Below are positions 1-6,737 of a stretch of DNA of 16,148 bases, one piece after another (position 1 is the first letter of the stretch; each line of letters begins with the position of its first letter). The stretch lies in assembly GCA_045124315.1 (NCBI GenBank), contig JBGVLO010000179.1:1-16148 (forward strand), given 5' to 3'. The position numbers were made by a program, and so were the translations under genes. This DNA comes from CAG-411 sp045124315 (GTDB lineage: Bacteria; Bacillota; Clostridia; Lachnospirales; Lachnospiraceae). A model generated the notes under the pieces. That model was not told the origin of the DNA and made no database searches. It saw only the letters and a program-made list of their open reading frames with translations.

Positions 1-842
1 TGACGACCATTTCTGCTCGGATATACACAATCAAAAAAGTCTACACCCCTATCAACTGCTTCTAATATGTTGGCAGGAGTACCAACTCCCATTAAATATG
101 TTGGTTTATTCTCCGGAAGATATGGTACAACAGAATCAAGAATTCTGTACATCTCTTCGTGAGACTCACCTACTGCAAGTCCGCCAACTGCATATCCATC
201 CAAATCAAGCTCCGAAATCTCTTTAGCATGACGTATTCTGATGTCATCATAAACGCCACCCTGATTAATTCCAAACAACAACTGCTTAGGATTGACTGTA
301 TCAGGCAATGAATTTAATCTCGCCATTTCATTCTTACATCTTACAAGCCACCTTGTAGTTCTGTCAACTGATTTTTCAACATATTCTCTTGGTGCAGGAT
401 TTTCAATGCATTCATCAAATGCCATTGCAATGGTAGAACCAAGATTTGACTGTATCTGCATACTCTCCTCCGGCCCCATAAAAATCTTTCTTCCATCCAC
501 ATGCGACTGGAAATACACACCTTCTTCTTTGATTTTTCGAAGTCCTGCAAGAGAAAACACCTGAAATCCGCCAGAATCAGTAAGAATCGGCTTATCCCAC
601 ACCATAAATTTATGCAAACCACCCATCTGTTTCACGATGTGGTCTCCAGGTCTTACATGCAAGTGATACGTATTTGACAATTCCACCTGAGTGTGGATTT
701 CCTGTAAATCCTGTGTAGACACAGCACCCTTTATAGCCGCTGCAGTTCCTACATTCATAAACACCGGTGTTTGTATGGTTCCATGTACCGTCTGGAATTC
801 TGCACTCTTTGCCCTTCCATCTCGATTGATTATCTTATACAT
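1..842 (-). CDS. tgt: Queuine tRNA-ribosyltransferase (Tgt), N-terminal 280 codons, cut by the window edge
   Basis: Tgt exchanges guanine-34 of GUN-anticodon tRNAs for the queuosine precursor preQ1, in the cytoplasm. The ATG at 842 is preceded by AAGGAGAGG about 5 nt upstream, and the protein starts MYKIINRDGRAKS. Family landmarks are visible: TPVFMNVGTAAAIKG (about 25-39), SNTYHL (56-61), LTDSGGFQVFSL (87-98, the substrate-pocket aspartate), GINQGG (191-196), GYAVGGLAVGE (217-227), and FDCVYPSRNGR near the edge, whose Asp (about 272) is the expected catalytic nucleophile. The C-terminal zinc-binding Cys/His cluster and the stop codon lie outside the window. No queA is visible upstream; the upstream gene has its own terminator, so tgt probably starts its own transcript. 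The identification is secure from motifs. Confidence 0.96.
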   Translation of the reverse strand, partial: MYKIINRDGRAKSAEFQTVHGTIQTPVFMNVGTAAAIKGAVSTQDLQEIHTQVELSNTYHLHVRPGDHIVKQMGGLHKFMVWDKPILTDSGGFQVFSLAGLRKIKEEGVYFQSHVDGRKIFMGPEESMQIQSNLGSTIAMAFDECIENPAPREYVEKSVDRTTRWLVRCKNEMARLNSLPDTVNPKQLLFGINQGGVYDDIRIRHAKEISELDLDGYAVGGLAVGESHEEMYRILDSVVPYLPENKPTYLMGVGTPANILEAVDRGVDFFDCVYPSRNGR

Positions 843-862
843 AAAGCCTCTCCTTTTCTCTT

Positions 863-892
863 TCTATATTTCCGTGTTAAGACATGGGACAA
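863..892 (-). promoter_or_regulatory. Candidate sigma-A promoter for tgt
   Basis: On the minus strand, TTGTCC (-35, 887-892) and TATAGA (-10, 863-868) are separated by 18 bp, about 20 bp before the tgt start codon. It lies between the terminator of the upstream gene and tgt, where a promoter is needed. Matches to consensus are moderate, and the leader would be very short. Confidence 0.35.
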
Positions 893-920
893 AAAAACCT
901 TTACCCCATCCCATACTACC

Positions 921-954
921 AAAGAAAAAGGAGAGAACCCATCTCGTTCTCCCC
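921..954 (-). terminator. Rho-independent terminator of the 180-aa gene
   Basis: A stem of 930-938 with 946-954 has 8 of 9 positions paired around a 7-nt loop. Read on the minus strand it is followed by CTTTTTCTTT. It lies about 60 bp past the stop codon at 1014, so it ends that minus-strand transcript before tgt. Confidence 0.75.
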
Positions 955-1013
955 ATCTTCTTTACCAATTACTCAGGTGTACGCCTATCCACCGGACATG
1001 TGTACAGCTAAAA

Positions 1014-1556
1014 TCACCCTTCTAACAGGCAACTTAAAATATCCTTTCCTGTTGCAAGGAAAAATTCATCTACATCGTATGCACTGCTTCCAAAGTTCTT
1101 AGCTGCAAATCTCTCACAGACAGCTGTATACACGGCCTTTGAAAACTTCAACTCATATACCATTGCTATCTCTGCAAACTGCACCGGACTAATACAATAT
1201 CCCCAAGAGCTCTCATCTTCTACAAAACATGCACATGAGTATCCTCTCGGCGTAATGTATTCTTTTTCTTCTCCATTGGTAGCATAAATTCTGATATGCT
1301 TTGTGCGATCGTCTTCCTCAAAATCCAATGTCCAGCTCTGTGCTCCATTCAACACACTACGAACTGCACGAACAGATTCTAAGACACTACGATTACCTGC
1401 CGGCTTCTTTCCATACACACGCATCATACTAATCAGCTTATCAATACTTTCCTGACTTAATACATCGCTCTCAATATCGGTACTCTTCTCTGTTAAAAAC
1501 TCAACTAAAGTATCAATCTCATCTTGCGACAACAACGAAAAATTCGTGTCTGACAT
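1014..1556 (-). CDS. Uncharacterised 180-aa protein with two N-terminal FliM-like LSQxxID motifs
   Basis: I do not recognise the family. The start at 1556 is supported by GGAGGGG about 6 nt upstream. The protein is soluble, acidic and has no signal peptide or membrane segment. Near the N-terminus, LLSQDEIDTLVEFL (about 8-21) and VLSQESIDKLISMM (about 33-46) are two copies of the LSQ[DE]xIDxL pattern found at the N-terminus of the flagellar switch proteins FliM and FliN/FliY, where in FliM it is the CheY-P docking helix. The rest (about 60-180) is an alpha/beta region containing YGYSCACF-like and SSWGYCISPVQFAEIAMVYE segments that match nothing I know. No FliM CheC-like or SpoA domain is visible, so this is not FliM itself. 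It is monocistronic, with its own terminator. A flagellar or chemotaxis link is only inference from the short motif. Confidence 0.85.
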   Translation of the reverse strand: MSDTNFSLLSQDEIDTLVEFLTEKSTDIESDVLSQESIDKLISMMRVYGKKPAGNRSVLESVRAVRSVLNGAQSWTLDFEEDDRTKHIRIYATNGEEKEYITPRGYSCACFVEDESSWGYCISPVQFAEIAMVYELKFSKAVYTAVCERFAAKNFGSSAYDVDEFFLATGKDILSCLLEG

Positions 1557-1695
1557 CTGTACCCCTCCATTTTCTTTTTATTCCTTCTCCTACTATAAAA
1601 CAGTCTCACTGATGGTTATAGTATTATAATAAATCATTCCCTGTAAAATCGCAATCCCTTTTTCCAAATTCCACCGAAGCTATTCAGTTACTGGT

Positions 1696-1754
1696 TACAG
1701 TTCACATACCTGTGAACTGTAGCGCTATTCACAAGCACGATCAGAGGGTGCCAT
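1696..1754. repeat. Palindromic intergenic element R1
   Basis: TACAGTTCACA (1696-1706) and TGTGAACTGTA (1711-1721) form a perfect 11-bp stem with a TACC loop. They are followed by CTATTCA (1725-1731) and AGGGTGCCAT (1745-1754). Both trailing motifs recur in the same order after the element at 11292-11427, and the stem sequence recurs at 4825-4846. It has no T-tract, so it is not a simple terminator. It occupies the 320-bp space between the divergent 180-aa gene and pcrA; the rest of that space holds only AT-rich DNA and the pcrA promoter. Confidence 0.6.
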
Positions 1755-1813
1755 TCGATAAATGCCAGAAGTACATAATAACGAAACAATTTACTATGCA
1801 ACTGAACATTTGT

Positions 1814-1842
1814 TTGTATATTCTTTTTGATTGTGTTATGAT
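1814..1842 (+). promoter_or_regulatory. Candidate extended -10 promoter for pcrA
   Basis: TTGTAT (1814-1819), a 17-bp spacer, then TATGAT (1837-1842) preceded by TG in the extended -10 position (TGTTATGAT). Predicted transcription would start near 1849, giving a leader of about 67 nt. That leader holds a small hairpin, CCTGT/ACAGG, near 1857-1869. The -35 match is weak but the extended -10 is good. Confidence 0.5.
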
Positions 1843-1915
1843 ATAAAGTAGACATGCCTGTTTTACAGGTATCAAGATGTATGAAAGTCAGTTATTATTT
1901 TTATGGAGGAATTTT

Positions 1916-4291
1916 ATGAGTATATACGACGGGCTAAATAAAGAACAGTTAGAAGCAGTCCAGCATGTAGAAGGACCATTGTTGATTCTGGCAGGTGCCG
2001 GTTCCGGAAAGACCAGGGTTCTCACTCACCGCATGGCTTACCTTATGGATAAGGCTGGTGTAAATCCTTGGAATATCTTAGCTCTTACTTTTACAAATAA
2101 AGCAGCCAGTGAGATGCGTGAACGAGTGGATCAACTGATTGGCTATGGTTCCGAGAATATTTGGGTAAGTACCTTTCACTCTACCTGTGTGCGCATTTTA
2201 CGAAGACATATTGATCGGTTAGGCTACGATAACCAATTTACCATCTATGACAGCGATGATCAAAAAAGTCTCATGCGAGACATTTTAAAATATCTTCAGT
2301 TGGATCCTAAGAAATTTAAGGAGAAAACCGTACTTGGAAAGATCTCATCTGCAAAAAATGATTATATTTCTCCTGAAGAATTTGCGTCAGCCGCAGGGGG
2401 AGACTATCTCTACAAGACGTATTCTGCCTGTTACACAGAATATCAGAACAGACTTTATCAGAACAATGCATTGGATTTTGATGATCTTCTATATAAAACA
2501 GTGGAACTGTTTGAGACCGACAAAGAGGTACTCTCTTACTACCAAAACCGTTTTAAATACATAATGGTAGACGAATACCAGGATACCAATTCGGTACAGT
2601 TTCGATTATTAAAACTATTAGCAAACACTGAGAATGAACAAGGACAACGGGTTCACAATTTATGCGTGGTGGGTGATGACGATCAATCCATTTATCGATT
2701 CCGTGGTGCAAATATTTACAATATTCTAAATTTTGAATCCGCATATCCGGAGACAAAGACAATCCGATTGGAGCAAAATTACCGTTCTACTCAGACGATT
2801 TTGGATGCTGCCAACGAAGTGATCGCAAACAACACAGAACGAAAACCGAAAAAACTGTGGACAGAAAACGAAAAAGGGGATGCCCTGGTTTACAGCCAGT
2901 TTGATACTGCATATGAAGAAGCCGAACACATTGCTGATCAGATTTTTAACAACTGTAGCAATGGTTTTGACAACTACAAAGAGTATGCTATCCTCTATCG
3001 AACCAATGCCCAGTCCCGTATGATCGAAGAAAAACTGGTACAGCGAAACATACCTTACAAACTGGTAGGCGGAGTAAACTTTTATCAAAGAAAAGAAATT
3101 AAGGACATCCTTGCCTATCTTCGCACCATCAGCAATGGAAAGGATGATATTTCCGTAAAACGAATCATCAATGTTCCAAAACGAGGAATTGGTCTTACCA
3201 CCATCGACCGTCTGATGGACCATTCTATTCAGCATGGCATAAGCTTTTATGAAGCATGCAAGCAGGCAGAACACATAGCAGGAATCGGTCGTGGTGCTGC
3301 AAAAGTAAGTCCCTTTGTCAGTATGATTGAGGTTTTAAAAGGAAAACTTACAAATCCAACTTACTCCCTTTCTGATTTGTTTGATGAAATTATCGAAGCC
3401 ACCGGTTACGTGGAGACATTGGAAGCAGAAGACACCGACGAAGCACGGAGCCGTATCGAGAACATTGATGAACTTCGTAACAAACTTGTGGCATACGAAG
3501 AGAACGCAGAAGAGGAACCTACTTTGAACGGTTTCTTAGAAGAAGTTGCTCTTGTAGCAGATATTGACAGCTTAGAAGAAAATGATAATGTGGTTACCTT
3601 AATGACACTGCACAGTTCAAAGGGACTGGAATTTCCTAATGTAATTTTGTGTGGAATGGAAGATGGAATCTTTCCAGGTTACATTAGCATAACTTCTGAC
3701 GATCCAATGGATATTGAAGAGGAACGCCGACTGTGTTATGTAGGCATTACCCGCGCCATGAAACACCTTACATTGACTAGCGCAAGACAACGTATGCAAA
3801 ATGGAGAGATTCGTTTTAACAAACCATCCCGCTTCCTTCATGAGATTCCACGCTACTTAATGACACAAAAAAGCCCTTCCTCTATCTACAACCGTAATTC
3901 CATACCTTCCCTTTCAGAAGACAATGGACAGACCGAACATTCCGCTTCTCCTTTCCACTTTACAAATGCCAAAGGAGGTTCTTCTTATTCATCTTCTGTC
4001 TCTAAGGGATATACAAAGAGAACCGGCTCTGACCCATTTGCAGGTAATCCTTATATTCAAAAAGGAATTCGTTTTGAGAAAGCACAACCTCAAAAAAATG
4101 TTACAAGCACGACTACTCTAGTAGTAGAACCAGATTACAAGGTCGGGGACACCGTTTCCCATACGAAATTCGGCACAGGAACGGTTATGGAGCTTACGAA
4201 AAACCCAAAGGATTATGTAGTAACCGTAGCATTTGAATCCGGAGAAACAAAAAAAATGATGGCAGGCTTTGCAAAGTTAACGAAAATGTAA
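1916..4291 (+). CDS. pcrA: ATP-dependent 3'-5' DNA helicase PcrA/UvrD
   Basis: A superfamily 1A helicase that unwinds DNA in repair and replication restart and strips RecA or stalled RNA polymerase. An in-frame ATG exists at 1877, but the ATG at 1916 has GGAGGA (1905-1910) 5 nt upstream and gives the usual MSIYDGLNKEQLEAV start, so 1916 is chosen (791 aa; typical PcrA is 720-750). Motifs in order: Q-motif LNKEQLEAV; Walker A AGAGSGKT (26-33); Ia TFTNKAASEM (58-67); Walker B DEYQD (219-223); III GDDDQSIYRFRGA (253-265); IV LEQNYRS (285-291); V TLHSSKGLEF (564-573); VI YVGITRA (608-614). The extra length is a Ser-rich linker (about 650-735). A C-terminal Tudor-like module, YKVGDTVSHTKFGTGTV (741-757), is the RNA-polymerase-binding domain known in Gram-positive PcrA. 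Apparently transcribed alone or with the small gene downstream; no terminator is seen directly after the stop. Confidence 0.97.
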   Translation: MSIYDGLNKEQLEAVQHVEGPLLILAGAGSGKTRVLTHRMAYLMDKAGVNPWNILALTFTNKAASEMRERVDQLIGYGSENIWVSTFHSTCVRILRRHIDRLGYDNQFTIYDSDDQKSLMRDILKYLQLDPKKFKEKTVLGKISSAKNDYISPEEFASAAGGDYLYKTYSACYTEYQNRLYQNNALDFDDLLYKTVELFETDKEVLSYYQNRFKYIMVDEYQDTNSVQFRLLKLLANTENEQGQRVHNLCVVGDDDQSIYRFRGANIYNILNFESAYPETKTIRLEQNYRSTQTILDAANEVIANNTERKPKKLWTENEKGDALVYSQFDTAYEEAEHIADQIFNNCSNGFDNYKEYAILYRTNAQSRMIEEKLVQRNIPYKLVGGVNFYQRKEIKDILAYLRTISNGKDDISVKRIINVPKRGIGLTTIDRLMDHSIQHGISFYEACKQAEHIAGIGRGAAKVSPFVSMIEVLKGKLTNPTYSLSDLFDEIIEATGYVETLEAEDTDEARSRIENIDELRNKLVAYEENAEEEPTLNGFLEEVALVADIDSLEENDNVVTLMTLHSSKGLEFPNVILCGMEDGIFPGYISITSDDPMDIEEERRLCYVGITRAMKHLTLTSARQRMQNGEIRFNKPSRFLHEIPRYLMTQKSPSSIYNRNSIPSLSEDNGQTEHSASPFHFTNAKGGSSYSSSVSKGYTKRTGSDPFAGNPYIQKGIRFEKAQPQKNVTSTTTLVVEPDYKVGDTVSHTKFGTGTVMELTKNPKDYVVTVAFESGETKKMMAGFAKLTKM

Positions 4292-4302
4292 CTTTTCTGA
4301 TA

Positions 4303-4331
4303 TAGAATTATTTTCCTACTCATGGTACAAT
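4303..4331 (+). promoter_or_regulatory. Weak extended -10 promoter candidate before the small membrane protein
   Basis: TGGTACAAT gives an extended -10 (TACAAT at 4326-4331), with TAGAAT 17 bp upstream (4303-4308) as a poor -35. Just downstream, TTTCCTGT/ACAGGAAA (4347-4354 with 4360-4367) forms an 8-bp hairpin with a 5-nt loop and no T-tract, which would sit in the leader of the gene at 4442. Confidence 0.3.
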
Positions 4332-4441
4332 ATATATACATGAGGGTTTCCTGTTTCACACAGGAAAGTTGCTATCTACGGATTTTATCCAAATCCTATA
4401 TGGCGACACAAAACTATTTTTTTAGAAGGGAATGGGAATAT

Positions 4442-4717
4442 ATGAATCAAAAATTAGAGGAAATGATTGCAACTGCTCGACTAAATGATATGTTGAACAA
4501 AAAAGAGCAGGAGAGAAAAACAACAACTACAATCGTTATTATTCTTGCTGTAATCGGTGCGATTGCTGCCATTGCAGGAATTGCTTACGCGGTTGTAAAA
4601 TACTTTACACCAGATTATTTGGATGATGATTTTGATGATTTTGATGACGACTTCGACGACGATTTTTATTCCGACGACGAAGTAGTTACAATTCCACCAA
4701 CCGCTTCTGAAGAATAA
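4442..4717 (+). CDS. Small single-pass membrane protein with an Asp/Phe-rich C-terminal tail (91 aa)
   Basis: Not recognised as a named family. The ATG at 4442 has weak upstream purine runs (AAGGGAATGGGAA). It fits better than the in-frame ATG at 4322, which would place about 40 extra residues of leader-like sequence in front. The protein has a cytoplasmic-looking N-terminus with heptad-like charged residues ending in KKEQERK (20-26), a TTTT cap, and one hydrophobic helix of about 24 residues (29-52). A tail follows that alternates Asp runs with Phe (61-80) and ends TIPPTASEE. The positive-inside rule predicts N-in, C-out, so the acidic tail would face outward. The position behind pcrA may allow read-through. 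A cation-binding or cell-wall-proximal role is possible but unsupported. Confidence 0.75.
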   Translation: MNQKLEEMIATARLNDMLNKKEQERKTTTTIVIILAVIGAIAAIAGIAYAVVKYFTPDYLDDDFDDFDDDFDDDFYSDDEVVTIPPTASEE

Positions 4718-4720
4718 TCG

Positions 4721-4850
4721 GTACTGTTCACAGATAGGTATTTCGGTACCGAAAATACCGTATGAAAGTCTACCAGGTGCAGATTTGGGCAATTTTTCAT
4801 TCGCAGCATTGCCCAAATCCGTTACAATTCACATACCTGTGAACTGCAAC
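4721..4850. repeat. Multi-hairpin intergenic element R2
   Basis: Outer imperfect arms are GTTCACAG...GGTA (4726-4740) and TACCTGTGAAC (4834-4844). Between them are GGTATTTCGG/CCGAAAATACC (4737-4759, one bulged A) and a perfect 12-bp stem GATTTGGGCAAT/ATTGCCCAAATC (4782-4793 with 4808-4819). The right end repeats the TTCACATACCTGTGAACTG core of the element at 1696. No T-tract follows the stems. It starts directly after the stop codon of the small membrane protein. Together with the terminator and promoter below, it fills the 361-bp gap before dpaA. Confidence 0.6.
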
Positions 4851-4886
4851 GAATAATCTGCACAGAATGAAAGACATAAAAAAGAC

Positions 4887-4933
4887 AATAGCCTGTATAT
4901 AGGAAATCGTTTCCTTATATACAGGCTATTTTT
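4887..4933. terminator. Strong bidirectional rho-independent terminator
   Basis: AATAGCCTGTATATAGGAAA (4887-4906) pairs with 4910-4930 through a 20-bp stem with one bulged T and a TCG loop. TTTTT follows on the plus strand and a T-rich run (complement of 4878-4883) on the minus strand. It closes the pcrA/small-membrane-protein transcript and insulates dpaA. Confidence 0.85.
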
Positions 4934-4938
4934 CCAGT

Positions 4939-4966
4939 CACCATCTTTCCACAGATTCATATAATA
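4939..4966 (+). promoter_or_regulatory. Candidate sigma-K (mother-cell) promoter upstream of dpaA
   Basis: CATATAATA (4958-4966) fits the sigma-K -10 pattern CATAnnnTA, and CACC (4939-4942) fits the -35 pattern mACm, with about 16 bp between AC and CATA. The Bacillus spoVF operon is known to be sigma-K dependent, so the site makes biological sense. The sequence is AT-rich and the leader would be about 110 nt, so chance occurrence is possible. Confidence 0.35.
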
Positions 4967-5078
4967 ATGATATGATACCAATGTCAAAAGGTCTGACCCC
5001 ATAATTGTTGTAATCGAACATATCACAGTTACGACAAACAGTAACTTGACACATACTCAAACAGAAAGGATGTATCAT

Positions 5079-5972
5079 ATGCGAAAAGACAACTTATCTT
5101 ATACGATAACCGTAATCGGCGGTGACTATCGTCATTTACTTCTCTATGAATCCTTTGTAGAAAAAGGATTTTCTGTTTCCGGAATTGCCTTAACAGACAG
5201 TACCAACCCTTGTTCCCATGAAAATTCCAGCATTCTTTCCACCGCTCTTTTACCAAGTGATATATGGATTGCCGGAATTCCTTTTACCAAGGATGATAAA
5301 CATATCTATGCAGAAAACTCCAATTATCGAATTACTTTGGAACACTTCTTTCACTACTTAGATAAACACCCACCAAAACTACTAATCGCCGGCCATTTCT
5401 CAGAGGTAGCGCTAAACTACGCCAGAAAATATCAAATTCCCTGTCATGACTTGCTAAAATGCAATTCCCTTGCTATTGCAAACGCAATCCCCACGGCTGA
5501 AGGTGCAATTTACCATGCCATAAAAGAAAGCCCCTATGTACTCCACAAGGCACCATGCCTCATATTGGGATTTGGAAAATGCGCCAAGACTCTCGCACGA
5601 AAACTGAAAGGTCTTGATGCAAAAGTAACCATTTGTGCCCGAAAAGAAGATGACCTTGCTTACGCAGAAAATATGGGATTAAAAGCCATTTCTTTTGACC
5701 AACTAAAAGAGGAACTGCCTAACTATTTATTTCTATTTAATACCGTACCTGCTTTCGTCTTAACAGAAGAAAACCTAGAATATTGCTCCAAACAATGTAC
5801 CATTATAGACCTTGCTTCCATGCCTGGTGGCATTGATTTTACTGCTGCAAAAAAATTAAATCTTCACGTTTCTCATTGTCTCGGACTTCCCGGAGCACTC
5901 TCCCCAAAAACTGCAACCGATATCCTATCCAAACAAATCTGTCAATTATTATTTAACAATACTCTTACATGA
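5079..5972 (+). CDS. dpaA: Dipicolinate synthase subunit A (SpoVFA)
   Basis: With DpaB it oxidises dihydrodipicolinate, a lysine-pathway intermediate, to dipicolinic acid, which is loaded with calcium into the spore core. In the Bacillus model it is made in the mother cell. The ATG at 5079 has GAAAGGA about 8 nt upstream. It gives 297 aa, matching the usual family length; upstream in-frame starts (TTG 5046, ATG 5070) have poorer signals. The N-terminal domain begins YTITVIGGDYRHLLLYESF (8-26). Hallmarks are NAIPTAEGAI (135-144), a nucleotide-binding glycine motif LILGFGKCAKTLA (161-173) for NAD(P), IDLASMPGGIDF (243-254) and LGLPGALSPKTA (268-279). It is followed by dpaB on the same strand. 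Confidence 0.95.
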   Translation: MRKDNLSYTITVIGGDYRHLLLYESFVEKGFSVSGIALTDSTNPCSHENSSILSTALLPSDIWIAGIPFTKDDKHIYAENSNYRITLEHFFHYLDKHPPKLLIAGHFSEVALNYARKYQIPCHDLLKCNSLAIANAIPTAEGAIYHAIKESPYVLHKAPCLILGFGKCAKTLARKLKGLDAKVTICARKEDDLAYAENMGLKAISFDQLKEELPNYLFLFNTVPAFVLTEENLEYCSKQCTIIDLASMPGGIDFTAAKKLNLHVSHCLGLPGALSPKTATDILSKQICQLLFNNTLT

Positions 5973-6087
5973 GTGATTGCTTTCGACTTTCTGTAGAATC
6001 TTATACTATATCATTGTAAACTCACACATCCCACACCTATTTCTATACAGGCTCACAACTCAACGTTCAATAAGGAGGTAATTCTCT

Positions 6088-6684
6088 ATGAATCTATCCG
6101 GTAAAACCATTGGCTTTGCGCTAACCGGGTCTTTTTGCACATACGAAACCGTCTTTTTTCAAATGCAAAATCTTGTAAACAGCGGCGCCAATGTAATCCC
6201 CATTTTCTCTTATGTCCCACAGGAAACTACCTGCCGTTTTGGTAGCTACCAGACTTTTTTAAAAAGAGCAGAACAAATTACAGGCCATAAGCCTCTTCTC
6301 TCCATTACCCAGACGGAACCCATTGGGCCAAAAGGCCTTCTGGATCTCCTTCTGATCGCCCCCTGTACCGGAAACACTATGTCAAAACTGGCTCATGCCA
6401 TAACAGATTCCCCTGTCTTAATGGCTGCAAAATCTCATTTGCGAACAGAAAAACCTGTAGTAATTGCACTTGCAAGTAATGACAGCCTTGGGCTGAACTT
6501 TAAAAATATAGGTCTTCTTTACGCGACCAAACACATCTACTTTGTACCATTTGGTCAGGATGATCACCACAAAAAACCAAACTCTCTGGTGGCACATATG
6601 GAGTTAATCCTTCCAACCATTGAACTTGCTCTGGAAGAAAAGCAATTCCAACCTTTGCTTCAATCTTACCACTGTAAACTGTAG
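6088..6684 (+). CDS. dpaB: Dipicolinate synthase subunit B (SpoVFB)
   Basis: The flavoprotein-family partner of DpaA, 198 aa (about 200 in Bacillus). The start is fixed by AAGGAGGT 8 nt before the ATG. Visible signatures are GKTIGFALTGSFCTYE (5-20), the Cys/Thr-containing phosphate-type loop LIAPCTGNTMSKLAHAITDSPV (split across 89-110), and HLRTEKPVVIALASND (117-132), all typical of SpoVFB within the flavoprotein fold. The 115-bp gap from dpaA (5973-6087) contains no terminator I can see, so co-transcription is likely; the pair is more widely spaced than in Bacillus. dpaB is convergent with the asparagine synthase gene. Confidence 0.95.
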   Translation: MNLSGKTIGFALTGSFCTYETVFFQMQNLVNSGANVIPIFSYVPQETTCRFGSYQTFLKRAEQITGHKPLLSITQTEPIGPKGLLDLLLIAPCTGNTMSKLAHAITDSPVLMAAKSHLRTEKPVVIALASNDSLGLNFKNIGLLYATKHIYFVPFGQDDHHKKPNSLVAHMELILPTIELALEEKQFQPLLQSYHCKL

Positions 6685-6697
6685 CAATACAGACAAA

Positions 6698-6737
6698 GGC
6701 ATACAGAAACTCTTTTTTGTTTCTGTATGCCCTATTT
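6698..6737. terminator. Bidirectional terminator between dpaB and asnB
   Basis: GGCATACAGAAAC (6698-6710) and GTTTCTGTATGCC (6719-6731) form a perfect 13-bp stem with an 8-nt T-rich loop. TATTTTATT follows on the plus strand and TTTGTCTG on the minus strand. It serves both convergent genes and overlaps the asnB stop codon. Confidence 0.85.

Noticed and set aside
1877..1915. Earlier in-frame start for pcrA.
   Set aside because: GGAGGA sits 5 nt before the ATG at 1916, and the extra 13 residues are unlike any PcrA N-terminus.
4481..4816. Minus-strand open frame overlapping the small membrane protein.
   Set aside because: Its Ile/Val-rich segment is the complement of the Asp/Phe codons, it spans the hairpin element, and it has no start signal.
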